From the NCBI RefSeq assembly GCF_000247695.1, contig NW_004624782.1, positions 13,603,271 through 13,667,270 of the forward strand: a stretch of DNA of 64,000 bases. Direction: 5' to 3'. How positions within the stretch are numbered: the stretch's first letter is position 1; every line of letters begins with the position of its first letter. This document shows positions 47,101 through 61,600 of this stretch, in pieces. The notes under the pieces are model-generated. The model searched no databases and had not been told where the DNA came from. It saw nothing but the letters and a program-made list of their open reading frames with translations. This DNA is from Heterocephalus glaber. Taxonomy: Eukaryota; Chordata; Mammalia; Rodentia; Bathyergidae. Position numbers and translations under genes: made by a program.

Positions 47101-48774
47101 GGGTTTTTGCCTTTTCTCCTTCAGGGACCAGCAAACAGGACCTGACGTCCTTTAACATGGAGCTGTCTTCCAGTGGGATCAGCGCAGACCTCAGCAAGGT
47201 GTGTGGTGGCCTAAGGCGACCCTCAGGGGGAGGCATGGGGTGCAGCCAGCGGGGTCCCGAGCCCACGCCTCTCCCTCCCTGGGCAGGGCCATGCTGTTGT
47301 GGGGGCAGTTGGAGCAAAGGACTGGGCTGGGGGCTTTGTCGACCTGAATGAAGACCTGCAGGATCAGGCATTTGTTGGGAATGAGCCACTGACACTGGAG
47401 GCGAGAGCAGGCTATCTAGGTGAGTGCTTCTCTTTTGTGCTGGGTTCTTCTGTTTGAGGGGCCTGAGAGAAGCTCACACGGGCTCTCAGAGTGATGGTGA
47501 GGGCAGGTAAGCAGCCAGCACGAGCAGACTCAGTTTAACTACAGCTACCACAGTCTTTTTATTTTTGGTACTGGGGATCGAACTTGGGTCCTCAGCTTGC
47601 AAGGCAGGCGCCAGAACCACTGAGCTAAATCCCCGGCCCTGGCTACCACAGTCTCAAATTTCCCTTAATAATCCCTCACCTGTGTATTTATTGTGTCTTT
47701 TATTTTCTATATTTTCTGGTGCTTTGACATCTTTGGGCCCTGCTGCTCCTGGAGAGACCCCTCTCACACCTGGCCCGTTCTTACAGGTGCAGAAAAGCGT
47801 GCCTGGGAATGTGCTTTTCACATGCACGCGTGGTCCAGAGCCCAGGCCCAGCCCCTCTACCTGACACCACCAGCCCACGCCCTGCCACGCCCCACCCCGC
47901 CCTGCCCTGCGCTCCCATGGCCAGGCACCAGCCTCCTGGAGGCCATCGCTGTGGCCTGGACCTGTCTGGTCTGGGGCTTGCTCACACTGGCCTCCCCTAT
48001 TTTGCCTTCCTTGCCACAGAAGCCACAGTGAAGGCACTAGGCAATCCGCTCCCCGCACCTTTCTCCTCCTTACCACCCTGCTGCTTCCTTGTTGCCCAAT
48101 GAGGCTGCAGTGCCTCCTGCTCTGGGGACTGCCTGTGCACTGTGATGGCTCCTCTGTCCTCACCCAGTTGCACCTATATGTTAATCCCAGGTACACTTTA
48201 AAACAATCTTCCTTCTCAGGAGGAGGACTAGCAGCTTCTTCACGAGGCTTTTTTCTACTGAACTGTCCAAGAACCAAGGGTTGTATTCTGTTTCAAGAGT
48301 TTTTTTGAGGGCCTTGGATTTAGGGCCCAAGTTCGATCCCCAGTACCCCCCAAAAAAAGAGTTCTTTTAGTGCTGAGCTTAGAGAAAATGAGTCTCAGTC
48401 CACAGTCGCTGTTACTTTTCACTGCCACCTGAGGGCACTGTTGGAGACTCTTCTTGCGGAGTTATGTGGTTCTGGTTCACCCAGGTAGCTGGGGTTCTCC
48501 CTGCAGCCAGAAGGTCCCTCCGCTCCATAGCCAGTCTGTCCGGAGAGCTGAGCACCTCACAGAGCCCTGGTGGCACGGCTTCCAAAATCGACCCTTGTGG
48601 GCACAGCCACCTTCCCCCTTCCAGGACCACTGCTCAGGAGTGGGTCACTTGTCAGTGAAACAGCATACAAGAGTTTATTAATTTTTCCATCAGAAAAATT
48701 GGTGCTATTCATCTTGTATCTACCCTTCTAAAAGAGGCTATCCACAGAAATTTCTGTTTTTGTTTTGTTTTGAA

Positions 48775-48811
<37 letters not shown>

Positions 48812-51800
48812 TGACTGAGGGATAGAACCCAGGGGCACTCTAACACTCAGTTATATCCTCCGTCTGTTTTATTTACTTACTCATTTTGAGACCAAGTCTC
48901 ACTAAATTGTTCATATCAGAGTTGAACTTGTGATCCTCCTGTCTCAGCTCCTTGAGTGCTGAGATTACCGGTGTGCACCTTCACACCCAGTTCTTTCTTT
49001 CTTTCTTTCTTTGAGACAAGGTCTCTGTAGTTCGGGCTGGCCTTGAACTCATTGTGTAGCCCAGGGTGGCCTCAAACTCGAGGTAATCCTCTTGCCACAG
49101 CCTCCTGAGTGCTGGGATTACAGGAGTGGGCCACCATGTCCAACTTCACGTCCAGTTCTTTACTGAATAAGTATTGTGTTTTCAATGTGTTACATGGGTG
49201 AATGTGCTGATGCACGCCTGAGCCAAGGTCAGCTTAAATAACTTGTTCAGGTTCACAGAACTAGTAGAGGAGCACAGGTAGTCTGTTCTGTGAGCCACTC
49301 CACCCACTGTGCTGTCTTCAAGGTGATTTTCTGTTTTGTAGAGTACGGTAAAATCCCAGCCCGCCCACAATGGCAGCCTCCAGATGCTCAAAGCTCAGCC
49401 CCATCCTAGGGGCTTTGGGTCCCTCCCTCCTGCGGCCCTTGCATCCCTAACCCTGGCCCCCCTTCCACCACTCAGGTTACATGGTGGCCTGGCTGCCTTC
49501 CCAGGGGTCCAAGTCCCTGGTGGCGGCTGGAGCCCCTCGGTACCAGCATGTGGGGCGGGTGTTGCTGTTCCAAGAGCCAAGGGACACAGGACGCTGGACG
49601 CAGCTCCAGACAATAGAAGGGACCCAGGTGAGCATGGCCCAGGGGCAGCTTCCGGCCGGGCTGTGGCATGAACAGTGCTCCCCATGCCTGTTGTGTGGCA
49701 GCCCCGTCACATTAGGGCTCAGAAGCCCTCTAGGAGGAGCCCTGCCATGGCCACTGTCCTGTCTAAGACACCGCATCTTGCAGAGCCCCGATGTGTGGAC
49801 TCAGTATAGGCTCTGAGGAGGTCCAGGACTTGGACCTGGGGTGGGAAGAGGGTGGACATGGTGCAGCCGAGGGGTAGGTGGTCACCTGCCACCCCTGCTA
49901 TCCCTCAGCCATTTTTCTCCTGTATAGGTTGGCTCTTATTTTGGTGGTGAGCTGTGTGGCATTGATATGGATCAAGATGGGGAGACAGAGCTGCTGCTGA
50001 TTGGAGCCCCTCTGTTCTATGGGGAGCAAAGAGGAGGCCGCGTGTTTATCTACCAGAGAAAACAGGTGGGAACTGTGACTGGAGTGGGGTGGAAGGGAAG
50101 TAGAGTTTCACAGGCCTGCTCAGGTCCCAGGGCTCTGAAGGGCTTCTGCATCTGATCTCGCGTTAATCCAGCCTTTGGAACCTCACACCTGTACTCCCAG
50201 CACCTGAGAGGCTGAGGCAGGAGGATTGCCATGAGTTCGAGGCCAGCGAGACCCTGTCTCAAAATACACAAAAAGACAAACTTTAGAATAGCAGACAAGG
50301 GACAGCTCACAAGGCCCAGTGCCAGACACCCTGTGTGCACAGCCTCACTTTGCCCGCTGTGACCTCCTAAGACCTCCGGGCCCCATCTCGAAGGTGGGAG
50401 CGCCGGGTTCAGTGAAGTGAGGCAGCTTCCCAGAGCCCCAAGCACACGAGGCATGGAAGCTCAGCGCTGTGGACAGAGACTCCCTGCTCCGAGAAGGCTG
50501 ACGGCTAACCTTTCTTTAATGCTCTCCACTCAGTTGTTCTTCGCACTCTGTGGAAGCTTCCTGGGTGACAGGGTGCGTGACTTGCTCCTTCCAGCTGGGG
50601 TTCGGGGCCGTCTCAGAGCTGCATGGGAACCTGGGCCACCCCCTCGGGAGGTTTGGAGCCGCCATCAGCGCCCTGCCAGACATCAATGGGGATGGGCTGC
50701 CGGACGTGGCTGTGGGCGCCCCGCTGGAGGAGCAGGGTGCCGTGTACGTCTTCAATGGGCAGCGTGGGGGGCTGAGCCCCCGGCCAAGCCAGGTGAGGCC
50801 CCCGCCTGCCCGCCAGAGCCTGTGCCCAGGCCCCAGTCCTGGGCCAACTCCCACCCTCCCCTGCGTTCCTCTCTTGCCCCCAGCGGGTAGCAGGGAGCCA
50901 GGTGGCAGCAGGCCTGCGGTGGTTCGGACGCTCCCTCCACGGGGTGAAGGACCTCGGCGGGGACGGCCTGATAGATGTTGCGGTGGGGGCCGAGGGCCAG
51001 GTGACCGTGCTGAGGTGAGAGTGCTGGCTCATGGGGTCTCCCCCAAGCCCGCGAGGTGGGTTCTGTTGATAGAGGTCTCGGGTCTTCCTCGGGGGTCAAC
51101 AGCTGCCCTCAGTGACAACTGGGGCTCGAACCCAGGCCTTTCTGACACTGGAACCTGGAGGAGCAGCGTCAAAGGCTTGGCCTTAGAACATGGAGGGCTG
51201 GGTTCTCGGGACCTAGGCTTAGAGTTGTTGGAACCATCATCTGTAACATCGTACAGGGAATAGATGTTTATCAGTCAAGTACTGGATCTCTTTTTTGCTG
51301 ATGCTGAGGATCAAACCCAGGGCCTCATGAATGCTGAGTACGCACTGTGCCCTGGAGCAACATCCCAGCCCCTGAAATGAGAATTAAGAAAAATCAGGAG
51401 GGCTGGATGTGGTGGTGCACACCTGTAATCTCTGCATTCCAGGAGGCTGAGGCAGAAAGATCACTAGTAGAAGCTAGCCTGGGCAACTTGGTGACTTAGT
51501 GAGACCTTGTCTCAAAATTTAAGAATAAGGCCGGGGATTTAGCTCAGTGGTTCCGATGCCTGCCTTGCAAGCACAAGGTCTTGAGTTCCATCCCCGGTAC
51601 CAAAAAAAAAAAGGATAATGAGTTGTTCCTTTCCCTTCTCTTATACTTTCTTTTCTTGTGCTGGGGGTGGAACCCAGGTCCTTGAGCATGTTAGGCAAGC
51701 TGCTCCCTCCCTCCCTGATTACCTGCTGGGTCTGGAGCGCTGGATCAGGCATTTGGTCCAGAGTGTGTGTGGTGACACACGCCTGTGATCCCAGCACTGG

Positions 51801-54800
51801 GAGGCTACATGGCAAGACCCTGTTTCAAAAACAAAATTTTTTTTGGCACCAGGGATCGAACTCAGATCCTCACACTTGTGAGGCAGGCAATGGAAAAAAA
51901 AATTTTTTATGGGAAGCTTTTCTAAAGTTTAACAAGTAAATAGGTAATGATAAATTGTATTTGGGGCAGGGTCGAGCCAGGTCTTGCTGTGTCTGCCTGT
52001 GTCTGTCCGCCTCCCAGCGCCTGGCTGCAGACTGTGACAAGTGCTGTGATGAGAAGGAGCCAGGATTGCAGGAATCGAGACTAAGAGCCTTCTGTGCAGG
52101 GGGCCAGGGATTTAGCTCAGTGGTTTCACTGCCTGCTGCACAAGCGCAAGGACCCGAGTTCGATCGCCGGTACCAAAAAAAGAGCCTTCTGTGTAGAAAT
52201 CCCGGATGTGCGTGGCCATGAGGAGGCTGAAGTGTAACAGGGAACAGCTGTGTTGCTGGAGTGTACTCAAGGCCAGGCTCATGGTGGGAGGGAAGGCTGG
52301 AAAGAGGCAGTTTGGCGTGAAAAGTAAAAGGGTTGAATTTTATTCTAAACACACAGCAGCATCGGACAGTTACAGGCATAGAAGCAGCTGAGTATCCGTC
52401 CAGTGTGTGGGTGTGGGTGTGTTTCGTCCTGGGTATGGAACACAGGGCCTCACACACACCAGGCCAGTGCTCTGCCCTGAGCTACATTTCCAGCCCTGGT
52501 TTCTCTATCTAAAATCTCACACTTCATGGACGCGGCTCACAAGGCTGTCGGCATGAACTGGGCAGCCCTGGTTAGTTGTCACCATGGCTGTTCCTGTGGA
52601 GAGGAGGCGGAAGGAGAGCCTTCCAGGTGTTGGGGGACGAAGCCCAGAGCGGAGGGTGTTCGTTCAGGGCCAAGGAGAGAGTGGGTGGATCTCTGCCCTG
52701 CAGCTCCCGGCCCGTGGTGGATGTTGTCACTCGAATGTCCTTCTCGCCAGTGGAGATCCCAGTGCACGAGGTAGAGTGCTCCTACTCGGCCAGCCCTAGG
52801 AAGAAGGAGGGAGTCAACATCACAGTCTGTTTCCAGCTCAAGAGTCTCACCAAGCAGTTCCGAGGTCAGGGCCGCCCTCCTGCTCCCCAGAGCTGACCCC
52901 AGCATCGCCGGCACCATCCAACCCCTGCCTCTTTCACCTGTGCAGGTCACCTGGCTGCCAACCTCACCTGTACCCTGCAGCTGGATGGCCATCGGAGCCG
53001 GAGCCGGGGCGCGTTCCCAGGAGGGGGGCACAGACTCACCAGGGTTACAGCTGTCACCCAAGACGAGTCCTGCAGGAGGTTCTGGTTTCACTTCCCGGTA
53101 AGGAAGCCCAAAGCGAGGTTCTGGGAGAGTCGCTGCGTGGATGTCATGCTGGGTGACAGGCAGGTCGCTCTCCCTGTGCTCCGGTTTCCTCTGCTGTGCA
53201 GTAGTCGGGATGGTGTCTGCAGCGCATTTTCTTCAGTCCTGATTGTGTCATGCGGGGACTTGTGAGTGTGACGACTGGTATAGTGTACCATGCATTTCCC
53301 TGCCCTTTTCTCACATCATACATAACTCCACTACTCACGATTCATAGTCGTTTTTTTTCTTTTTGGTACTGGGGATCGAACTTGGGACCTTGCCCTTTCA
53401 AGGCAGGCAACAGCACCACTGAGCAAAATCCCCGGCCCTAAACACACAAAAGTAGAAACCATTTAATGACCTGCGGGGACTCAGCGACTGCCCATGGTGG
53501 TGTCGCCTCATCTCCACGGTGTGCAGTGTGTCTCCGCCTCCTCACACTCCGCACTTCACCAGGCTCGGGAAGTTCAAACACGAATTTGCCAGAGAGAACA
53601 GTGAGGAGACCCGGTAGAAAGTCCTGGGCATTTGGACTTGGACAGCTGTGGTTTCCAGTCCTGGCTCTGTCACTCCCGGTTGTAGTCCTGAGGACCACTG
53701 GTGGTCTTTTCAGCACTGTTTTCTCCTTTTGAAGATGGGATGATTGCTTACTTCTTAAAATCCGTGGAAACTTCAGTTAAAGTATGATCCGAGAGCCTGA
53801 GAGTGCTAGTGTCAGGCACTGGTAACAAGACAAAAACCCGCACCTCTTCCCAAGGACCTAATGTTCTAGGATGAGAATAGTTATTCTAGAACATTCTTGT
53901 GCAGATTTCAGTCATGGCTGCCAAGCCGTGTAACAGAGATTCGGGCCCTGCCATTAGGACTGTGAGGAACTGTGCGGGGTTGACGCGTGATGTCTGCTGT
54001 GGAGTTGAGGCCGAGGAACAGATGCTGGTGCCAGGAGCATTGTAAACACCTGATGTGATAACTGTGTTTTCACTACTGGGCAGTTCACAACTGGAAGGGT
54101 CTTAAACAACTAATTTCTAGAATTCTGTTGTTGGTGAAATGCAGGCCAGGCAGGCACTCGGCAGGAACAGGCGTAGGTTGGACTGGACCCACACGGCGCT
54201 CCTCTCACCCCCAGGTCTGCGTTCAAGATCTCATCTCCCCCATCAGCGTCTCCCTGAACTTCTCTCTTTGGGAGGAAGAAGGAGCAGCGAGGGATGGAAA
54301 TGTGGTGAGCAGAGGTGATGGGCTCAGGGGATCCATGGGCAGTAGGGAGGACGGAAACCTCAGCCAGCAGAAGTGGCTGTACTTCACAGGCGTAAGCCAT
54401 GGAAGCTAAACATGGCTGACTAAGGCAGGAAGAGAATGTGATGAGAGTTTGTACTGGAAAGAAATTTGGAGAAACAACTCTGGGAAGAAAGGAAGCCAGG
54501 CTGGTGACCCTGGGACTCTAGGGCAGGAGATAAGGGTTGATCTCCAGGACCCCTTCAGTGAGCCCACGCCAGCCCCTGCAGGGCACCAGCCCTGGACCAC
54601 TTCGGTTCTAACGCTGCGCAACACACAAACCCCAGGAGAGAACTTTGGAAGGCCTGGCTCTGGGCCTTGTTTTCTCCTTGTCACTAGGAGGACAGGGCAC
54701 CTTGATTTGCCTTCTCAGCTGCGTGTGTTTGGCTGGCGGCAGGTAGTTCCCCCGACAAATTTGGGTGCTGTGAAAGGGCAGAAACAGTTCTGCCCCAGCT

Positions 54801-55634
54801 TCCCAAATCAGACACTCCTGGCAGCCCCGACACTCAGCTGGTGGTTAAACAGGGCAGAGGTGCTGTCAGGAGGGAGGAAGCGGGCCTGAGAGCCTGACTC
54901 GTGGATTTCTTCCCTGGCACACTCGGTGCTGTGCAGCGCCCTCCAGAGCCGGGGCCTCTTGTTCCTGCTCAGGGTCTGCTGAGCACACTTGCTCTGAGCG
55001 GCACGTAGCAGACCCACCCACCGCCTGGGCTCCCCTCCTGGGCCCCAAGGGTGGTGGGCGAAGCAGAAACAAGGCACTGCCCACCAGAGCTCAGCAAAGC
55101 TAAGCTGAGTTAAGGTGCCTTCCGGGTACAGCTACCCTGAGCCAGCGAGTATGGCCCCGCCCTGTGGAGCCCACAGGGACCTACTCTGGGCTCCTCCCAC
55201 CCAGCTCTGCGTACAAGTCAGCAGCTCCAGCACAGAGCCTGACGCTGCGCTGCAGTGAGATAAGGGGCAGCAACAGTCAGCGGCCAGGTTTGAGGGTGTG
55301 AAAAGTCTGCTCACAAGGTCCCCTGAAGTCCCCAGGTAGAGAAGGGAGGTGGGCATTTAGAAGAAGGGCATAATGTGGACACAGTCAGGTAACGAGCAGA
55401 GGTGCGGATGGACCAGGAGTGCTGGCCTGTTCTGTGTGCTGAGGAGCCTGTTGAGGGCATTTTCAGTGGGAGCTGGGTCTGGTGGGTGCTGTGGGGGGCT
55501 GAGGCAGGAGGATCTCAACTTCCAGCCCAGCCTGGGCAACTTAGTGACCTGATGAGCCTCTAGCTCAAAATTTTTAAAATGCTGTTTTTAAAGAGCTGGG
55601 TTTGTAGCCCAGAGCGAAAGCCAATCCCCAGTAC

Positions 55635-55668
<34 letters not shown>

Positions 55669-58600
55669 TATGCAAGAAGGAAATATTATGCATGCATTTT
55701 TTTTTTTTTAGATTTTTTTTTTTTTTTTTTTTGGTACCAGGGATCGAACTCGGCTCCCTGCACTTTCAAGGCAGGCTCCGGAACCACTGAGCTAAATCCC
55801 CGGCCCCATGCATAGTATTTTTGATTGCAAGTGTCAAGGGGGTGGATTGATTCTGAGATGGAGGGAGGGTCCTGGCCTCACACGAGTCTGCATCCAATAG
55901 CCTAAACACAGGCATCAGAACTCTTTCGTGTCACAACTTGTTATCCTTGTATTGTCAGACATTTTGTTCGCCACTCAGAGACTCCAGGTAGAAAAAAGAG
56001 GCTTTCTGGTGTCACAACCTGGGCCATATCACTCCCCTAAACCAGTCCCTGGAAACTGGCCTGGGCCCTGTGTTCCCGAGGGATGGAGAGGAGGGAGTTG
56101 GGCCTGGCAGGAAGCTGAGGTGCGGGAAAGAGGCCAGGACTGTGGGCTCCAGACTTGGGTCTGAGTGAGGACCCCAGGCAAGCGCAGGCAAGGGCAGGTT
56201 TACCGGGAGGGACCCGGGGAGTTCAGACCTGGGCTTTGTTGCACCTGTGCGGCCCAGGACAGATTACCAGTTATGGTAACTGGGCTGTGAACAGCCGAGA
56301 TGCGCACTGTGGAGGATCTTTCCTTCTGTAAAAGGAGCCGGAAGCTGGTGTGGCGGTTCTGTCTGCACACTGAGCTTGGCACCGTTACCTCTTTGGCTTT
56401 GCAGACCTGTGGTTTCTCTTACTCAGCTCTCCCTCTATAGCATCAAAGCCTCGGGAACGGCAGGTGGGGCTGGATCCGGCCATGGTCTGTGGTTTGCTCA
56501 CCCACCTGCCCAACCCTGCTCTAAATCGGCGGCCATGGCTTCCTTCGATGCCGCTTCTTCTTCTTCCTGTGCACCATCTTGTGCTCCAGGTTGGCTGCTC
56601 AGGCTCTTAGCATTGCATCCCCACCTGCAGAGGGAGGGCAGGAGAAGCACACCATCTCTTCCTTAAGAATATTTCCTTAAAAATCCCCATAACACTTTGG
56701 CTTACGTCTCCTCAGCCAGAGTTCGGTCACGTGATCACACTGCACTGTGGGAGAGACCGGGAGAAGCAATCTGTGACAGGGCCCACCCTGAGGAGAGTGG
56801 AGGCTCAGTCTTAAAGGCGAGGGCCCAGGAGGTTCTCTGAGGACCCCCACAGCCCCTGCACAGATGCTCTTACATGCCAGACGAGCACAGCGTCCCAACC
56901 CAGGAAAAGAGGCCTGAGAGCACAAAGTCAAGAAGCCCTGGGTGGAGCCAGGGGAGGGAGGATGGCGGTGAGACCCACGGTGTGTGGTGGTGCCAGCCCT
57001 CAGGGACGTCCAGTCTGCTTGGCAGGCGCCCCAGGAGCAGGAGGTGAAACTCAGAATCCTCTGGGCTGGGCAGGTGCCGGCTGCCTCTCCGCTCCCATGG
57101 AGGAAGGCTCAGTCCTCGGTCGTTGGCCCTGCTGCCTTGGGCCTGTGTGAGGAGCTCATGGCAGAGTGACCTCTTCACCTCAGAGAAGCCCAGGGGAAGG
57201 CGTGCTCCCAGGGTCCCCCTGCAGGACCCAACACCAGGACCTGAGTTTTCCATGGCTCAGTGATCGAGTGCTGTGTGCAGTGTACTGGGCTTCAGTCCCC
57301 AGTGCCACAACTGGAAGAGAAAAGTTCTGCCACCTCACAGAAGCGCCCTGGGTGGGCACCAGCCTTTTACTACATGGGCCGTAAAGGGGGGACATTTTCA
57401 GGGGGTTTTTTGGAGGGGAGGGTTTTTTAATTCGGTTTTTTGTTATTTTCATTTGAAACAGAGTCTTGCTATGTCGTTCAGGCTGCCGTACGTAGCCACC
57501 CAGGTGCTGGGACTACAGGTTTATGCCACCAAGCCTCACTGCCCTTGGGGACATTTTAAGTCCAAATGATTGCATTTACATTTCAGTTGAGATGGCATTG
57601 CTTTGGGGTAGGAGTCCTTCTCCATGCTCTGAAGATGCCCTGTCCTTGTTCAGCGTCACCCTTGACCCCCATGGAAAATGCAGTTTCCCCTCCCTCCCCT
57701 CGGAGGGCAGGTGGTCACTTGCTCTCAGTGCTTCCCAGTGCTCGGCACGGGCCTGATCTGCAGTGTGAGCTTGGAGACTGTTGGAAAACTTGGCCTGGGT
57801 TACTGAGCTGGAGGCTTGCTAGGCTGCAGGGGTTGGCAGGGAAGCGCCAGGCAGGAGGGCTGCTCCCAGGCAGTGAGTGGTGGGGGAGTCCACACAGCCA
57901 GGACTCCTGTCAGGGCCAGCTGCCGGCTGCTCTGGCCCCACCCGGGATTCCCATCCCTGGAGGAGAGGACTCAGAGCCTCAGCCTCCCCACCAAAGGCCG
58001 CTGCCCTGGGAGGGCTGCACGGGCCACGGCCCTCTGGGGCCGATGGGCGCCGCTGCTCAGCAAGCTCTCCTGTCTTCACTCCATGCTCAGCAGGGCACGG
58101 ACTCACAGCCCATCCTGCGACCCTCCCCACACGTGGAGACCAAGGAGGTAAGAAGGCCGGCCTGGGGCGGGCCCTGCTGGCCAGAGCTGAGCGCCCATTC
58201 CTTTCTTCTTGGCCTTGCAGATCCCCTTTGAGAAGAACTGCGGGGAGGACAAGAAGTGCGAGGCGGACCTAAAGCTGTCCTTCTCCCCTGCCAGGTCTGA
58301 AGCTTCACCACCACCCACCCTCCCTCCGAGTCCACTGTGTGTCCTGGACAGCATGCAGCTCCGAGCCAGGAGACTGGCCTGCTGTGTGTCGGCTGGAGGC
58401 AGCTGGCCTCTCTGGGCCGCTTCCTTCTCTGAGACCAGCAGGCTCCCTGTTCGGTCATCCCATCAGGCTAGATGAGGTCACAGAAGGGCAGGCCCCAGCA
58501 GAGGAGGCTTTTCTTTTTTCCAGGGCTGGAGAGTGAGCCCAGGCCTCACAAGCTGTACCTCCCACCCTGCATCTTATCTTTGTGGCCTGCCCGATCCCTG

Positions 58601-61600
58601 GGCTCTGAAGCTCCGCTGACTACCACTCCCTTCCCCTTGGCCCCCATAACTGTCCTCATCCCTCCCGCCAGGTACAGAGTCCTGCGTCTGACCCCTTCCT
58701 CCAGCCTCGCCATGGAGTGGACGCTGAGCAACTCAGGAGAAGATGCCTACTGGGTGCAGCTGGGCCTGAGCTTCCCCCGGGGGCTGTCATTCCGCAAAGT
58801 GGAGATGCTGAAGGTGAGCTGTGAGCAGCACCTGCCGTAGCCAGGCCCCTGCTCCCTTCTGGAGCCTCAGGCAGGAAGGGCGGCTTGAGCAATTCCCAGG
58901 CCCATGGTTCCCTTTCCTTCTCCCAGCCTCGGATCCCACAAACAAAAAGTAAGTCCATGGGCAGCACAGGATTAGCGTGAGGGTCATAGGAAAAGGGGTG
59001 TGTGAAAGCAGGGCGTGGTGGCCCGCACCTGTCATCCCAGCACTTGTGAGGCTGAGGCAGGAGGAACTCAGTGAGTTCGAGGCCAGCCTGAACTACATAG
59101 CAAGATCCTCTCAAAAAACAAACAAAAGCGCTGGGGATTTAGCTCAGTGGTTCTGCTGCCTGCTTCGCAAGGACCTGAGTTCGATCCCTGGTACCAAAAA
59201 AAAATGAAAATGTTTATTGCAAAATATACATAATATAAATTATACCAGCTGAGGGCCGGGGATTTAGCTCAGTGGTTTCAGCACCTGCCTTACAAGCGCA
59301 AGGTCCCAAGTTCGATCCCCGATACCAAAAAAAAAAAAATTATACCAGCTGAACCATTCCTAGCCATACAATTTATTGGTACTGAGTGCATTTACAGTGT
59401 TGTGCAACTATCAGCACTATGTATTTCCAGAACTTTTACATCTTTTCAAACCTGTTAAGTAGTAGTAACTCCCCATTCTGGCCCTGGCAGCATCTAATCT
59501 ACTTTCTGTTCCTATGAATTTACCTATTATTGACAGCTCATATAAATCAACAATAGAATATTTGTCTCTTGTGCCTGGCTTGGCATAATGTTTCTGATTT
59601 GCTTGGCTTTTGGTTTTCTGGAGACACCATCTCATTCTTGCCCAGGCTGGCCTAGAACTCCTAGGCTCCAGTGATCCTCCTGCCCCGGACTCCCGGGAAC
59701 CTAGGACTCAGGTGCACCTCTGCCAGCTGAGCCCCTGACCTCTCACCCCGGCATTCTGAGACTGTGCCACAGGGACAGGGCCCTGGAGCAGTCAGCCCTG
59801 AGGGGTGATGGCCAGGAGCCCTGAGCTTGTCCACCCACAACCCGTGTCCCCTCTGCCTGCCTGCAGCCAAGGAGCCAGATGCCCGTGAGCTGCGAGGAGC
59901 TTCCTGAGGAGCCCGGGCTCCTGGCCAAGACCCTGGTGTGCAACGTGAGCTCACCAATCCTCAAAGCAGGCAGCTCGGTGAGTGCTGCTCGCTGGTACCC
60001 AGGATCAAGAGATCCAGAGCCAGGGCAGGGAGGGATCCTTGAGGGGCCAGCCAGGGTGGGTCCCTGGGGTAGGGACCCGTCTGGGTCCTGCTTGAGAGCC
60101 TGGACTTGGGGCTAGACAAACCTGGGGTGGGTCACTCACTTTGTGGTCCTGTCCACCACGTAACTTCCTCTGTACAGTGGGGATGGAGCACCTCCCGGCG
60201 TGTGAGGTAGCAAGGCTGGGTGCTGTTCAGAATCTCGGGCTGCTCCCAAGCCTCCATCTCCACTGCCTCCACCTGCTAGGTTGGCATCCGGGCGATATTC
60301 AGCACACTGCTCAACAGCTCCTGGGGGGACTTCGTCGGGCTGAACTCCACTGTGCGCTGGTGAGCAGCCCCGGGAAGGGCCCGAAGCTGACCAGGCCTGC
60401 CCCTGACCCTGCCCTGCCTCCCCTGCAGTGAGAACGAGGACAGCAGTCTGCAGGGGGACAACACAGCCGCCACCAGCATCCCTGTCCTGTACCCCGTCAA
60501 TGTCCTCATTGAGGGGTGAGTGCTGTGGGCCCCCTCCTGCCGCCCAGGGGCACTGGAGCTCATCCCAGCCACAGCCCCTAGTCCACAGCCCTCCAGAAAC
60601 CAAAGGCGTGGTGAGGGCTCTTGAGCCAGGCCACCCTTTACCAGTGGAAGAAAAAGCCCCAAGTCCAGGCCTGGGGCCGACCTGTGCCTGCTCTGGCGGC
60701 GTCGGAGGCTGTGGGGCCTCTGTGTGACTCCTGCCCAGGCAGAGGCTGGAGAGCCAGGGTCCCTGAGCCCCGGCACACCGAGGAGATCTTCTAGTTTACA
60801 GAGAAGGAAGCTAGAAAAGCAGAGGCTTTCGCAAGGTAGCTTAGTGAGACAGGGCAGGGATAGGATCTAAGCTCGGAGCGCATACTTCATACTTTCAAAC
60901 ATAGATGCCAAGCCGCATGAGGCTGATAAGAAACAGACAGCAAAGAGTGGGGGAGGTGGGGGAGGAGGAGAAAGTGGGGCTGGGCCCGGGGTCTGCAGCA
61001 CCAGCCGATGAGGCAGGTGTGCAGGCCAGAATGGGCCGACACCATCCAGGCAGGGCCAGGCAGGGGCAGGCAGGGGAGGACGTGGGGCCTGGGCCCGCCC
61101 TGGGCAGCCGGGAGGCGGCTCAGCCTGTGAGCCGCAGGGCTGGGGTCAGGTCAGCCAGAAGGGTGGGGCAGGGTGCTGACCTTGGGTGAGCAGGGCCAGA
61201 GGGGAGTGGAGATGCTGGTTTGGTGACAAGGAGAGGACTCGGTGTCAGTGTAGGCTGCACCGGCTCCTGCGCTGTCTCCCCGGTGTGCTCCCTGGGCTGC
61301 CTGGAGTCAGCGCCGTCTCCACCACCTTCCCTCTCTGCTCTCCCCACAGCCAGGAAAACTCTACACTCTATGTCAGCTTCACCCCAAAAGGTCCCAAGAG
61401 CCATGAGATCAAGCACATCTACCAGGTACAGTCCTGCAGGCCTTTGAGCTGCGTTGCCATCTCCCAGCCCCTTCAGCGTTATACCTCCTTTCCGCAAGCC
61501 TGAGCGCAGGCAGGCGCTGGGAGAGCCTGGCCTTTCATCCAAATGCGGGGTGAGCTGTGCTTCCGCTTTGTACTTTGCTAGATCCTGTTGCTTCCGGAAG

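Noticed and set aside
47654..48277. 207-codon minus-strand frame
   Set aside because: In ITGAL intron 11, antisense, no domain; partly a chance frame in GC-rich intron.
48778..48811. CRISPR-like array
   Set aside because: A plain GT microsatellite; no spaced repeats of CRISPR type exist in the window.
57566..58231. 221-codon plus-strand frame
   Set aside because: Lies in ITGAL intron 18 and reads exon 19 in the wrong frame; GC-rich chance frame.
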